Positions 24,867-32,597 of a stretch of DNA of 64,000 nucleotides are shown in pieces. The translations under genes were made by a program, and so were the position numbers. How positions within the stretch are numbered: the first letter of the stretch is position 1; the number at the start of each line of letters is the position of its first letter. The notes under the pieces were generated by a model, which searched no databases, was not told the origin of the DNA, and saw nothing but the letters and a program-made list of their open reading frames with translations. Source of the stretch: DASYKT01 sp035995185 (GTDB lineage: Bacteria > Acidobacteriota > Blastocatellia > Pyrinomonadales > Pyrinomonadaceae); NCBI GenBank assembly GCA_035995185.1, contig DASYKT010000027.1, forward strand, positions 124,001 through 188,000. The letters run 5' to 3'.

Positions 24867-25615
24867 TTTCTTAAATTAAATTTATTTATTATCGCGCGCG
24901 GGGTTTCTTTGAGGCCCAGGGCAAGGATCACCGAGGCGATCTCTTCGCGGCGTTTCATAACAACTTCGTGGCGTGAGCGGAGGCGGGTAGCGAGCGGAAA
25001 AAACAGCAGGTTGGCGATGCCGATGCCGTAGATGGTGGCGACAAAAGCCGTCGCGATGCCGGCGCCGAGCGCGTCGGGCCGGTCGAGAACGCGCAGCACG
25101 CCGATCAGGCCGATGACCGCGCCCAGTATTCCAAAGGTAGGAGCAAATCCGCCGGCGGCGTCGAGCGTCGAGGAATCCTGCAGCCCGTCGCGGTCTTCCT
25201 GCTCGATCCTTTGAGCAAGCGCCACGCGCACTTCTTCGATGTTGGTATTGTCGGCCAGTAAAACTAATCCCCGGGCGACCAGAACGTCGTCGCATTTCTC
25301 GGCATAAGTTTCAAATTCCTTAAGCCCGTTCTTTTTTACATTGCGCGAGAGCCAGGCCAGCTTGGCCAGTTCCATCGGGTGTTCTTCGGCGCCGTGATCT
25401 TTCAGGCGCAATTTCCAGACCGAGCGAATGGCGCTAAACACTCCGCCCATTCCGCGGCGAATGATCACCGCGCCCAGCGTTCCGCCGCCGACGATCATTG
25501 CCGCCGTCGGGTGCCAGAGAAAACTAAGATTCAAACCTTCGATCCACGCACCGCCGCCCACGGCCGCGATGCCGATCAAAAGTCCGATCCCGATTGTCCA
25601 GTCAAAACGTTTCAT
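24863..25615 (-). CDS. motA: Flagellar motor stator protein MotA (set 2)
   Basis: A 250-aa MotA/PomA-type membrane protein with four helices and the P-T-F-G-I-L-G-A-V-I-G-L-I and A-L-G-A-G-I-A-T-A-F-V-A-T-I-Y-G-I-G channel motifs. It overlaps csrA by 4 bp and motB2 by 4 bp. Its ion specificity (H+ or Na+) cannot be read safely from sequence alone. Two stator sets often let bacteria adapt to different load or ion conditions. Confidence 0.95.
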   Translation of the reverse strand: MKRFDWTIGIGLLIGIAAVGGGAWIEGLNLSFLWHPTAAMIVGGGTLGAVIIRRGMGGVFSAIRSVWKLRLKDHGAEEHPMELAKLAWLSRNVKKNGLKEFETYAEKCDDVLVARGLVLLADNTNIEEVRVALAQRIEQEDRDGLQDSSTLDAAGGFAPTFGILGAVIGLIGVLRVLDRPDALGAGIATAFVATIYGIGIANLLFFPLATRLRSRHEVVMKRREEIASVILALGLKETPRAIINKFNLRK

Positions 25616-25860
25616 TTGTCTTTGTTGCGGAGATGCGCTGAGAGGTCTTTTAGCGCTGAGTTGTTTGGTTCGCCCACGACTACTTCGGCCGCCAGGTTGG
25701 CGGTTTCTATTTCGGCAAACACTTCAAAGCGATGCACTGAAGTTTCGCGGGGCGCGGTAATTCCGATCCGCACGCCTTCGCCGCTTACCGAAAGCACTTC
25801 GATAAAAACTTCGTTCCCGATCACTATTTTTTCGCCGGCGCGGCGTGATAAGACCAGCAT
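25612..25860 (-). CDS. csrA: Carbon storage regulator CsrA
   Basis: An 82-aa RNA-binding protein starting MLVLSRRAGEKIVIG, with the binding residues L4 and R44 (A-P-R-E-T-S-V-H-R-F-E) in place. The C-terminal extension after about residue 60 is slightly longer than in E. coli, as in many FliW-regulated CsrA proteins. It overlaps motA2 by 4 bp and follows fliW by 4 bp. Likely target: the fliC leader. Confidence 0.97.
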   Translation of the reverse strand: MLVLSRRAGEKIVIGNEVFIEVLSVSGEGVRIGITAPRETSVHRFEVFAEIETANLAAEVVVGEPNNSALKDLSAHLRNKDK

Positions 25861-25864
25861 TTGT

Positions 25865-26263
25865 TTAATTTAGCGGCAGCGCTTCCTCCAGTTGATATTC
25901 GCTTTCGGCAAGGATGACCTGGCCGCCGCGTCGTGTTTTTTTATCGACAAAAATAGGCGCGCGCAGATTGACCGTCGTTTTTTGCCAATCGGAATTAACT
26001 TTTACGATCGCCAAAAAAGAAAACTCATCTTCCGTATCGTCGTTCTCGGTTTCGTAACCGGGATAGACCGCGCAAGGGTCGACCACGACAAAACGAATAT
26101 TTTCGTCATCCAGCGAAGCGAGCCAGCAGAAGGGCGCATACTCGTCTGACTCGACCAGCGCCGCGCGTTTTAAACGCGGCAGTCCGATGAGCCCTTCGGC
26201 AAATTCGATCACCTGATCATCTTCGTAAGAATGATCTTTTCCATTAATTTTTATTGCGGGCAT
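25865..26263 (-). CDS. fliW: Flagellar assembly factor FliW (CsrA antagonist)
   Basis: A 132-aa beta-barrel protein with the FliW pattern F-A-E-G-L-I-G-L-P ... F-C-W-L-A-S-L-D-D and V-N-L-R-A-P-I-F-V-D. FliW binds either flagellin or CsrA, so export of flagellin frees FliW to release CsrA from flagellin mRNA. Directly upstream of csrA. Confidence 0.95.
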   Translation of the reverse strand: MPAIKINGKDHSYEDDQVIEFAEGLIGLPRLKRAALVESDEYAPFCWLASLDDENIRFVVVDPCAVYPGYETENDDTEDEFSFLAIVKVNSDWQKTTVNLRAPIFVDKKTRRGGQVILAESEYQLEEALPLN

Positions 26264-26269
26264 AGGAAT

Positions 26270-26362
26270 AAAAGCAGTGATTAGTTAATAGTGATTAGTG
26301 GCTAGTGAAAAGCGGTTGAGTCAACAAATTTTGTAGTTAATCACTCACCGTTCACATCTCAC
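26270..26362. repeat. Iterated AGTGATTAGT-type words between flgL and fliW
   Basis: The 101-bp gap holds AGTGATTAGT, AATAGTGATTAGTGG and CTAGTGA in series, then partly complementary TAATCACTCACCGTTCAC and TCTCACCGTTAG. No promoter or U-tract terminator is evident, so fliW is probably transcribed with flgL. Confidence 0.5.
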
Positions 26363-26364
26363 CG

Positions 26365-27270
26365 TTAGGACAGATAGTCAAAGAGTGAGCGGCGCCCGGC
26401 GGCAGCCGTCTGAAGAGTGGCTTCGAGCGTTGACTGTGCGTCGGACAGTTCAAGAGCCGTTTGTGCGAAATCAGCATCTTCGATCTGACCGGCGCGCCCG
26501 TCGATCGAAAGAGAGTCGTTGGTCAGGCGGTCAAGCGCCATTTCCGTGACGTTCATATTAGCGCCCACTACCGCGTGGGCAAGCGTAACCTGGTCGGTAT
26601 AGACCTGCAGGCGCGACATCGTGGCGTGCAGCGCAGCTTTGTCCGCCACCGGGTTGCCGGTTCCGCGCAGCGCGGCGGCGGCAGCGGTCAGATCGGCAAA
26701 GATCGTCGACGCCCCGTCGGAAAAAACACTCTCAGCCGTGACACCTACCGGGATGGCATTCGTGCCCGGTTCGATCTGGATATACTGCGACGAAGCCGGG
26801 GTTCCGGCCGGGGCCTGTGTCGTCGGGTCAAAGGGCGGGGCATTTTGCCGGGTGCCGCCATACAGGTAGGAATCGCCGTATTTGGTATTGGCGACATTTA
26901 AGATCCGCGCTTTTAAAGCATCGAGCTCGGTGGCGATAGAATTTTTTGCCGCCTGCGTCGTCGTATCGCTTAAACCCTGTGACACCAGCGAGCGAATTCT
27001 TTCCAAAATATTTTCATAACCCGTCAGTGAATCGTCCGCGGCCACCAGTTGCTGGTCCACCGCCTGCGCATTTCTTTTGAACCCGTCGATCTCTTTTTGT
27101 GAGGTGCGCAAATTCAGCACCGCTTCCGCGCCGGCTGGATCGTCAGACGGGCGGTTGATGCGTTTATTCGTCGCCAGCCGTTCCTGTAAAACACTCAAAC
27201 GGCTTCGCTGCGCGTTGATGCGCGCCATAAAGTCAGAGCGGGTCATTGTTTCAGTTACTCGGAAGGGCAT
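26365..27270 (-). CDS. flgL: Hook-filament junction protein FlgL (HAP3)
   Basis: A 301-aa flagellin-like protein. It has the N-terminal pattern (L-S-V-L-Q-E-R-L-A-T-N-K-R-I-N-R-P-S-D-D-P-A-G) and a C-terminal helix (D-F-A-Q-T-A-L-E-L-S-D-A-Q-S-T-L-E-A-T-L). It joins the hook to the filament with FlgK. 37 bp after flgK. Confidence 0.95.
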   Translation of the reverse strand: MPFRVTETMTRSDFMARINAQRSRLSVLQERLATNKRINRPSDDPAGAEAVLNLRTSQKEIDGFKRNAQAVDQQLVAADDSLTGYENILERIRSLVSQGLSDTTTQAAKNSIATELDALKARILNVANTKYGDSYLYGGTRQNAPPFDPTTQAPAGTPASSQYIQIEPGTNAIPVGVTAESVFSDGASTIFADLTAAAAALRGTGNPVADKAALHATMSRLQVYTDQVTLAHAVVGANMNVTEMALDRLTNDSLSIDGRAGQIEDADFAQTALELSDAQSTLEATLQTAAAGRRSLFDYLS

Positions 27271-27307
27271 AAATATTTACCTCTGGAATAGATCACTGGG
27301 CGCCAAA

Positions 27308-28690
27308 CTATTGGGCTAATGAAAGAATGGTCTGGGTCATTTCGTCGGCCACTTTTAAGAAGCGCGCCGCCGCGTCATAAGCTTTTTGATATTGCAGCAG
27401 GTTGATCGCTTCTTCGTCGAGCGATACGCCGCTTATGGCATCGCGCTGCGCGGAAAGCTGCGAAACTATCGCCGCCTGCGTCATCAGGTCGTCTTCGGCC
27501 AAACGCACCTGCGTACCGGCGTCCGACAGCATTGAATTAAAGATCGAGCTGAACGATCCCGTTCTTGTGCCGACCGTCGTGTTCATATCGGTCAGCAAAT
27601 TAGCGATCCCACCGGCTACCGTTCCGGTCGCTCCGGGGATGGTGAGCGGCGATGCGACAACGAGCCGGGGGTTTCCCGCCACGATCGCGTTAATAGAAAT
27701 ATTTGCAGCAGTTACAGTGCCGGTGGCATTAAAAAAGTTGGTCCCGGCGTTGCCGTCCAGATCGGTGCCGGAAGTGTGCAGGCCGTTGACCCGGGCCACC
27801 ACCTGCGCCGCCAATCCGTCGAGCGAATCTATCTGCGCGGTAACCGAATCGATAGCATCCTGAAATCCGCGGATCGTGCCTTCATCAAGCTTGACCCCGT
27901 CGCCGTCGATCGTGATACTCGCCAAACCGAGCGGCGGAGTATCGTTGGCCACCAGTGTCTTCGCAGTGTTGCCGATCACTAAAGCTTTGCCTTCGCCGAT
28001 GGTCAGCGTAACGGTGCCGTCGCTATTTTCAACCGAACGCGCGCCGGTCATTTCCGAGATCTGCGAAACCAAAACTCCGCGCTGATCGCGCAGTGATGAG
28101 GCGTCGCCGCCCGCGGCCTGGGCCACGCTGATCTGCGCGTTCAGATCGGCCACGCGCTGCGTCATTTCATTTACCTGGTCGACGGTCGAACGAATTTGTC
28201 CGTCCGCGCCGCGGCGAATCTCGTCTAATTTTGTGCGCGTTGAATGAAAAGCATTGGCCAGCGCCGTGCCCTGCTGGGTGACGGCGGCGCGCAGCGAAAG
28301 GGAATTCGGATTTGCTTCGAGGTCGCGAAAAGCGCTGAAGAAATTATTCATCGCGTTCTGCAATCCGCTGGTTTCCGTGCCCTGCAGCGCGGTCTCAACG
28401 GCGGAAAGCGAATCACGGCGAGCGGTCAAGCGGCCGCTGATGCCGGTTTCGACCTGCATTCTCGATTCGATGAACTGGTTGCGAAACGACTGCACGCCGG
28501 AGATGGTCACGCCGTTGCCGATGGCAAACCGTCCCATCTGGGTCGCGTTGCCTTCGTTAAACACGGCGCTCTGCCGCGTATAACCGTGCGTATTTACATT
28601 AGAGATGTTTTGGCCCGTTACCGAGATACCGAATTGGTTGGCGAGAAGGGCGCGGCGGCCTATCTCAAAAGCGGAAAAATTTATGCTCAT
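27308..28690 (-). CDS. flgK: Hook-associated protein FlgK (HAP1)
   Basis: A 460-aa junction protein with N-terminal I-G-R-R-A-L-L-A-N-Q-F-G-I-S-V-T-G-Q-N-I-S-N-V-N-T-H-G-Y-T-R and C-terminal E-E-A-I-N-L-L-Q-Y-Q-K-A-Y-D-A-A-A-R. I use the ATG at 28690 because it overlaps the flgN stop as ATGA and matches the family start; an upstream in-frame ATG at 28756 would add 22 unrelated residues inside flgN. Confidence 0.95.
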   Translation of the reverse strand: MSINFSAFEIGRRALLANQFGISVTGQNISNVNTHGYTRQSAVFNEGNATQMGRFAIGNGVTISGVQSFRNQFIESRMQVETGISGRLTARRDSLSAVETALQGTETSGLQNAMNNFFSAFRDLEANPNSLSLRAAVTQQGTALANAFHSTRTKLDEIRRGADGQIRSTVDQVNEMTQRVADLNAQISVAQAAGGDASSLRDQRGVLVSQISEMTGARSVENSDGTVTLTIGEGKALVIGNTAKTLVANDTPPLGLASITIDGDGVKLDEGTIRGFQDAIDSVTAQIDSLDGLAAQVVARVNGLHTSGTDLDGNAGTNFFNATGTVTAANISINAIVAGNPRLVVASPLTIPGATGTVAGGIANLLTDMNTTVGTRTGSFSSIFNSMLSDAGTQVRLAEDDLMTQAAIVSQLSAQRDAISGVSLDEEAINLLQYQKAYDAAARFLKVADEMTQTILSLAQ

Positions 28691-29148
28691 CTTAAGTAAG
28701 CTCCTTCCGCGTATTTCAGGACCGGCGCGCGATAGGTCGACGGCGGAACGCCGCAAACCTGCAGGCAGGCCGACGAGAAAGCCGAACCGCCCAGCGCCAG
28801 GCTGGTAGAGCGGCTTGCGACGGCTTGAAAATTTCGAGCGGCTTCGAGTAATTGCTTGGCCGAGATATCGAATTGTTCCCTGATCATTTTATCCAGCGGC
28901 GCTTTTTCCGTTTCCGTCGCGCGCATTTCCGAAAACTCCGTCAGCGCAGAGATCATTTCCAGCAGACGGGCGCGCATTCTCATCAGCTCCGTTTCACCGG
29001 CGCGCGAAAGCGATTCGATAGTATCGGGTTCGCCCTGCACCAGCGCCGCGGCCAATTGCTTAGCGGCAGACTGCAGGCGGTCGTAGGCCGTTGTCTGGTC
29101 GGCCATCAGAGTCGCTACTTTTTTGATCAATTCGTTTTGCATAACCAA
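28687..29148 (-). CDS. flgN: FlgN-type export chaperone
   Basis: A 153-aa helical protein located between flgM and flgK, the standard position of flgN. FlgN escorts FlgK and FlgL to the export gate. Its sequence is mostly helix with few fixed motifs, so the assignment depends on synteny, length and composition. Stop overlaps flgK start by 4 bp. Confidence 0.85.
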   Translation of the reverse strand: MVMQNELIKKVATLMADQTTAYDRLQSAAKQLAAALVQGEPDTIESLSRAGETELMRMRARLLEMISALTEFSEMRATETEKAPLDKMIREQFDISAKQLLEAARNFQAVASRSTSLALGGSAFSSACLQVCGVPPSTYRAPVLKYAEGAYLR

Positions 29149-29165
29149 TTTACCGGGAGGTATTT

Positions 29166-29480
29166 TTATTTTTCGTCGTTTAGGATGGCGTCGGCAATGT
29201 CTTCCGCCGAGGGCTCGTAATTGCCCGACGCTATTTTTTGCTTAAGTTCGTTCACGCGGTCGTGCCTGATGTCAGGCAGCTGCTTTACCTGATCGACAAG
29301 CTTGCTGAATTCGGCGCTCTTGCCCGAAAGCTCGACCTTGTCTTTTCCCGGCGAAACTTTTAATTCCTTGGACGGTACGCTCTGCGCGGCGCCGGTCTTT
29401 TCCGTGCGCTCGTTTTGGGCGCGCTTTGCGCTGCTGACGGCGTCGTTATTGTGCAAGTTGTCTCTATTTACTTTGACCAT
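29166..29480 (-). CDS. flgM: Anti-sigma28 factor FlgM
   Basis: A 104-aa mostly disordered, charged protein with the FlgM C-terminal sigma-binding segment (D-K-V-E-L-S-G-K-S-A-E-F ... R-H-D-R-V-N-E-L-K-Q-K-I-A-S-G-N-Y). FlgM holds FliA inactive until it is exported through the finished hook. A sigma28 promoter candidate upstream would give the usual feedback loop. Confidence 0.92.
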   Translation of the reverse strand: MVKVNRDNLHNNDAVSSAKRAQNERTEKTGAAQSVPSKELKVSPGKDKVELSGKSAEFSKLVDQVKQLPDIRHDRVNELKQKIASGNYEPSAEDIADAILNDEK

Positions 29481-29512
29481 AATGTTTTTCTCCCGAAAAC
29501 TGGTATGCCTTT

Positions 29513-30607
29513 CTACCTATCGGCACTTTTCGGTAATACATTAGACAAATATTTCAGCGGATTCAAAATTTCTCCGTTTTCCCTGATCTCAAAATGAAGA
29601 TGCGGGCCGGTGGATTTCCCGGTCGAACCGGAAAGCGCGATCTGCTGGCGCGAAGTCACTGATTCTCCTTCGCTTACGAGGATCTTCTGAAGATGCCCGT
29701 AACGGGTCTCTTTTCCGTCCGGATGACGAATGATGACCAGGTTGCCGTAGCCGCCTTTCGGTCCGGCAAATACAACGGTTCCTTCGGCGGCAGCGTCTAC
29801 CCGCGTGCCTCTCGGCACCGCGATGTCCAGGCCGGTGTGAAACTTAACGATCTTGTCGATCGGGTGAAAACGGTTGCCAAAACCGGATGAAATACGGCCG
29901 CGAACGGGAAAGTTAAAAGAGATGGGGCCGGAAACTTCGGCGGGGGCCGAATTTGAAGAAACGGTCGCGGGCGTCATTTCGGCTGCGTCTATTGAAGCGG
30001 CCACATTAACCCGGCGGGCGCGTGTCGCCGCATAAACTTTTTCATTGCGAAACAGCGGGCTGATAGTAGTGTCGTTCGCCTGCTCTTTCAACTGGTCTTC
30101 GAAAGTCGAAACCACTGCCGCGTCATTCGGATCGCCGGCAAAGGTTTCGCTGGGAAGCGCCGTCATGCGCGCCGATCTGTTGATCAGCGGCGCAGCGTTG
30201 GTTTTGAACTGCTGCATCGGTACCGCTTTTTCCTTGATGTCTTTGATCGCGGTCATCATCTTGATCATTCCATCCGTTTTCTTCGAGGAAAGTTTTGCAG
30301 GATCAAGACCATATTGCTGCATCATCATTTCGGCCAGGCCGATACCGCCCGAATCAGCCATCGTGGTCGCCATCTGCTCACTGAACATCTGCTTGGCGAG
30401 CGAAGAACCGCTGTCACCGCCAAAGAGCGCATCCTCATCGTCGTTATTTGAGCCGCTCAGCGCCGAAGTAAGCTGCATCAGCAAGATGGCTTCAAACTGC
30501 TTGGCCGCCTGCTGCAGCGCTTGCTGCGACTGAGGAGACTGGGGCGACTGATTCGGCTTCGTCTGATTTGCCGCTATCAAGCTATTTATTTGTTCTAGTG
30601 CGTTCAT
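29513..30607 (-). CDS. flgJ: FlgJ-like rod-binding protein fused to an M23 (LytM) endopeptidase
   Basis: A 364-aa two-part protein. The N-terminal part (about residues 25-110) is the FlgJ rod-binding domain (A-A-K-Q-F-E-A-I-L-L-M-Q-L ... G-I-G-L-A-E-M-M-M-Q-Q-Y). After a linker comes a LytM/M23 zinc peptidase domain with the metal ligands in F-H-T-G-L-D and G-P-H-L-H-F-E. In Salmonella FlgJ the second domain is a glucosaminidase instead. It should open the peptidoglycan for the rod. No signal peptide is seen, so export probably uses the flagellar pathway. Between flgI and flgM. Confidence 0.92.
   Translation of the reverse strand: MNALEQINSLIAANQTKPNQSPQSPQSQQALQQAAKQFEAILLMQLTSALSGSNNDDEDALFGGDSGSSLAKQMFSEQMATTMADSGGIGLAEMMMQQYGLDPAKLSSKKTDGMIKMMTAIKDIKEKAVPMQQFKTNAAPLINRSARMTALPSETFAGDPNDAAVVSTFEDQLKEQANDTTISPLFRNEKVYAATRARRVNVAASIDAAEMTPATVSSNSAPAEVSGPISFNFPVRGRISSGFGNRFHPIDKIVKFHTGLDIAVPRGTRVDAAAEGTVVFAGPKGGYGNLVIIRHPDGKETRYGHLQKILVSEGESVTSRQQIALSGSTGKSTGPHLHFEIRENGEILNPLKYLSNVLPKSADR
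29517..29543 (-). promoter_or_regulatory. Sigma28 promoter candidate for flgM-flgN-flgK-flgL
   Basis: Minus strand: TAATGTAT, 11-base spacer, GCCGATAG. The boxes match the consensus at 6/8 and 7/8 with an exact spacer. The site lies inside the last codons of the upstream flgJ-like gene, 37 bp before flgM. Confidence 0.55.
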
Positions 30608-30633
30608 CGTTTCGTTTCCTATTGCCTACTGCT

Positions 30634-31809
30634 CTACTGCATCTCCAGATCCGCATTCATTGCACCGGCGGATTTGATCGCCTGCAGAATGCTGATGATG
30701 TCGCGGGCCGATACGCCCAGCGTACGCAAGCCGCGGACGACTTCATCGACCGTGGCGCCGTCCGGCAGCACGACCGATTCCGGGGTCTTTTCTTTTACTT
30801 CCACGCTGGTGCGCGGGACCACGGCGGTTTCTTTCTGATTGGTCAGCGGCGCCGGTTGATAAACGTCATATTCGGTCCCGATGCGGATGGTCACGCCGCC
30901 CTGCGAAATTGCCACTGCGCCGATGCGAACTTCACGGCCCATGATGATCGTGCCGGTGCGCTCGTTGATAATTATTTTTGCGATCTTCTCCGGGTTGACC
31001 CGCAGATTTTCCAGTTCCGCAATAAAGCCGACGCGGTTATCCGTATAAGATGTGGGGAGGCTCACTTCAATATTTCGCCCATCTGCTGCTTTCGAAGTCC
31101 CCGCGCCGAATTTTTTGTTGATCGTCGTATTTAGTTTTGCCGCGGTGGAAAAATCCTCGTTGCGCAGCACCAGTGTCAGGTGATTATTGGCTGCCAGTTC
31201 GGTGGCGACAACTCTTTCCACATTCGCGCCGTTCGGAACACGGCCAACGGTCGGATGATTTATCTCGACCGAATTTCCCGTGTCACCGGCGGATATTCCG
31301 CCGATCGAAACCGAGCCTTGCGCGACGGCATAAACCTGCCCGTCGATGCCTTTCAGCGACGTCAGTATCAAAGTTCCGCCCTGCAGCGAGCGGGCGTCGC
31401 CGATGGAGGAAACAGTGACGTCGATCTTCGAGCCCTGGCGGATAAAAGGAGGCAGCGTGGCGGTGACCAGAACGGTCGCCACGTTTTCGGGCTTGAGCCC
31501 GGCGGCGGAGGTCGAGATACCCATTCTCTCCAAAAGATTCTGCAGGGTCTGCCGCGCATAAAGATTTTGCTGAACGCGGTCGCCGGTGCGATTTAAACCG
31601 ACAACCAGCCCGTAACCGATCAGTTGATTCGACCGCACGCCCTCGATATCCGCCAAATCCTTGACGCGGATAGACATCGCTTCGTCAGGTTTCTGACATT
31701 GGACCGCGAGAGGCAAAACGGCGAAAACGAGCCCGAAAAACATCGCGACTCGTGCCGGAAAGGTAAGATATGATTGCTTGAAGCCCTTATTTATGAAGTG
31801 TTTAGTCAT
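30634..31809 (-). CDS. flgI: Flagellar P-ring protein FlgI
   Basis: A 391-aa periplasmic ring protein. An N-terminal Sec signal peptide (hydrophobic core F-F-G-L-V-F-A-V-L-P-L-A-V) is followed by the FlgI hallmark R-V-K-D-L-A-D-I-E-G-V-R-S-N-Q-L-I-G-Y-G-L-V-V-G-L-N-R-T-G-D. Length is slightly above the usual 365 because of the long leader. Its presence shows a Gram-negative envelope. Confidence 0.96.
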   Translation of the reverse strand: MTKHFINKGFKQSYLTFPARVAMFFGLVFAVLPLAVQCQKPDEAMSIRVKDLADIEGVRSNQLIGYGLVVGLNRTGDRVQQNLYARQTLQNLLERMGISTSAAGLKPENVATVLVTATLPPFIRQGSKIDVTVSSIGDARSLQGGTLILTSLKGIDGQVYAVAQGSVSIGGISAGDTGNSVEINHPTVGRVPNGANVERVVATELAANNHLTLVLRNEDFSTAAKLNTTINKKFGAGTSKAADGRNIEVSLPTSYTDNRVGFIAELENLRVNPEKIAKIIINERTGTIIMGREVRIGAVAISQGGVTIRIGTEYDVYQPAPLTNQKETAVVPRTSVEVKEKTPESVVLPDGATVDEVVRGLRTLGVSARDIISILQAIKSAGAMNADLEMQ

Positions 31810-31867
31810 TTTCTTAAAAGTGTCAGCCGCTTACGGGGGAAACGGCTGACTAGTGGTCATTGACAGT

Positions 31868-32593
31868 TTAGAAAGGTGATATCTTGTCAAACAACCGGAA
31901 CAACCATCCGGGTGCATTATCTGCTGATGCAACTCCCTTGCCATTGAAATCGACCCGCAGGTCGCCGATGGCCACGGTAGGGATAGAATTGTCGGCCGCG
32001 AGGTCGGTTTTGCGCACGATCCCGGTCACCGCCATCTGTTCGGTCTCTTTATTTACACGCACCAGCTTGAGCGCCTGGATGCGCAGATCGCCGTTCGGCA
32101 GCACTTCGACCACGCGGGCGGTGATGCGCGCTTTAACATTCGATTTGCGTTCGGTCTGGCCGCTGCCTTCGAATTTGCGCTGTCCGAGGGCTGTTATGCC
32201 CGATGCGATAGCGGCAGCGCCTGAGATGGGCAGCGAACCGGCAACAGTTGCCAATCCGCCCACGGTACCCGAATCGCGTTTGCGATCAGCACCTGAGGAA
32301 ACCGTTGCCGTGCTGGTTTCCACCACATCGACAAAGACCAGGTCGCCCACGCGCCCGGCTTTAAAATCCGCCAACAGGCTGCCGCCCACGGCGTCCGGGG
32401 TAAAGAGCGAACCGTTTGCCGGTTTCTGCGCGGGGGGAGCTTCTACTATCGGCGCGTCCTCGATGGTTACCACGGCCAGCGCCGGCTGCTTATTTTTTTT
32501 CTTCTTAGGTTTTTTATCCTGGGCGGCAATACTTAAAGCGCCCGAGGTGATCAGAAGAATGAGCGACAAAATGACTAACACTTTATTTTTCAT
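31868..32593 (-). CDS. flgH: Flagellar L-ring protein FlgH, without a lipobox
   Basis: A 241-aa outer-membrane ring protein. The core (S-L-L-A-D-F-K-A-G-R-V-G-D-L-V-F-V-D-V ... V-L-P-N-G-D-L-R-I-Q-A-L-K-L-V-R-V-N-K-E) and a C-terminal ...W-L-F-R-L-F-D-K-I segment match FlgH. The N-terminus is a normal Sec signal (ending I-A-A-Q), and there is no cysteine in or near it, whereas most FlgH proteins are lipoproteins. A Lys-rich stretch (K-K-P-K-K-K-K-N-K) follows the signal. Confidence 0.92.
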   Translation of the reverse strand: MKNKVLVILSLILLITSGALSIAAQDKKPKKKKNKQPALAVVTIEDAPIVEAPPAQKPANGSLFTPDAVGGSLLADFKAGRVGDLVFVDVVETSTATVSSGADRKRDSGTVGGLATVAGSLPISGAAAIASGITALGQRKFEGSGQTERKSNVKARITARVVEVLPNGDLRIQALKLVRVNKETEQMAVTGIVRKTDLAADNSIPTVAIGDLRVDFNGKGVASADNAPGWLFRLFDKISPF

Positions 32594-32597
32594 ATGT

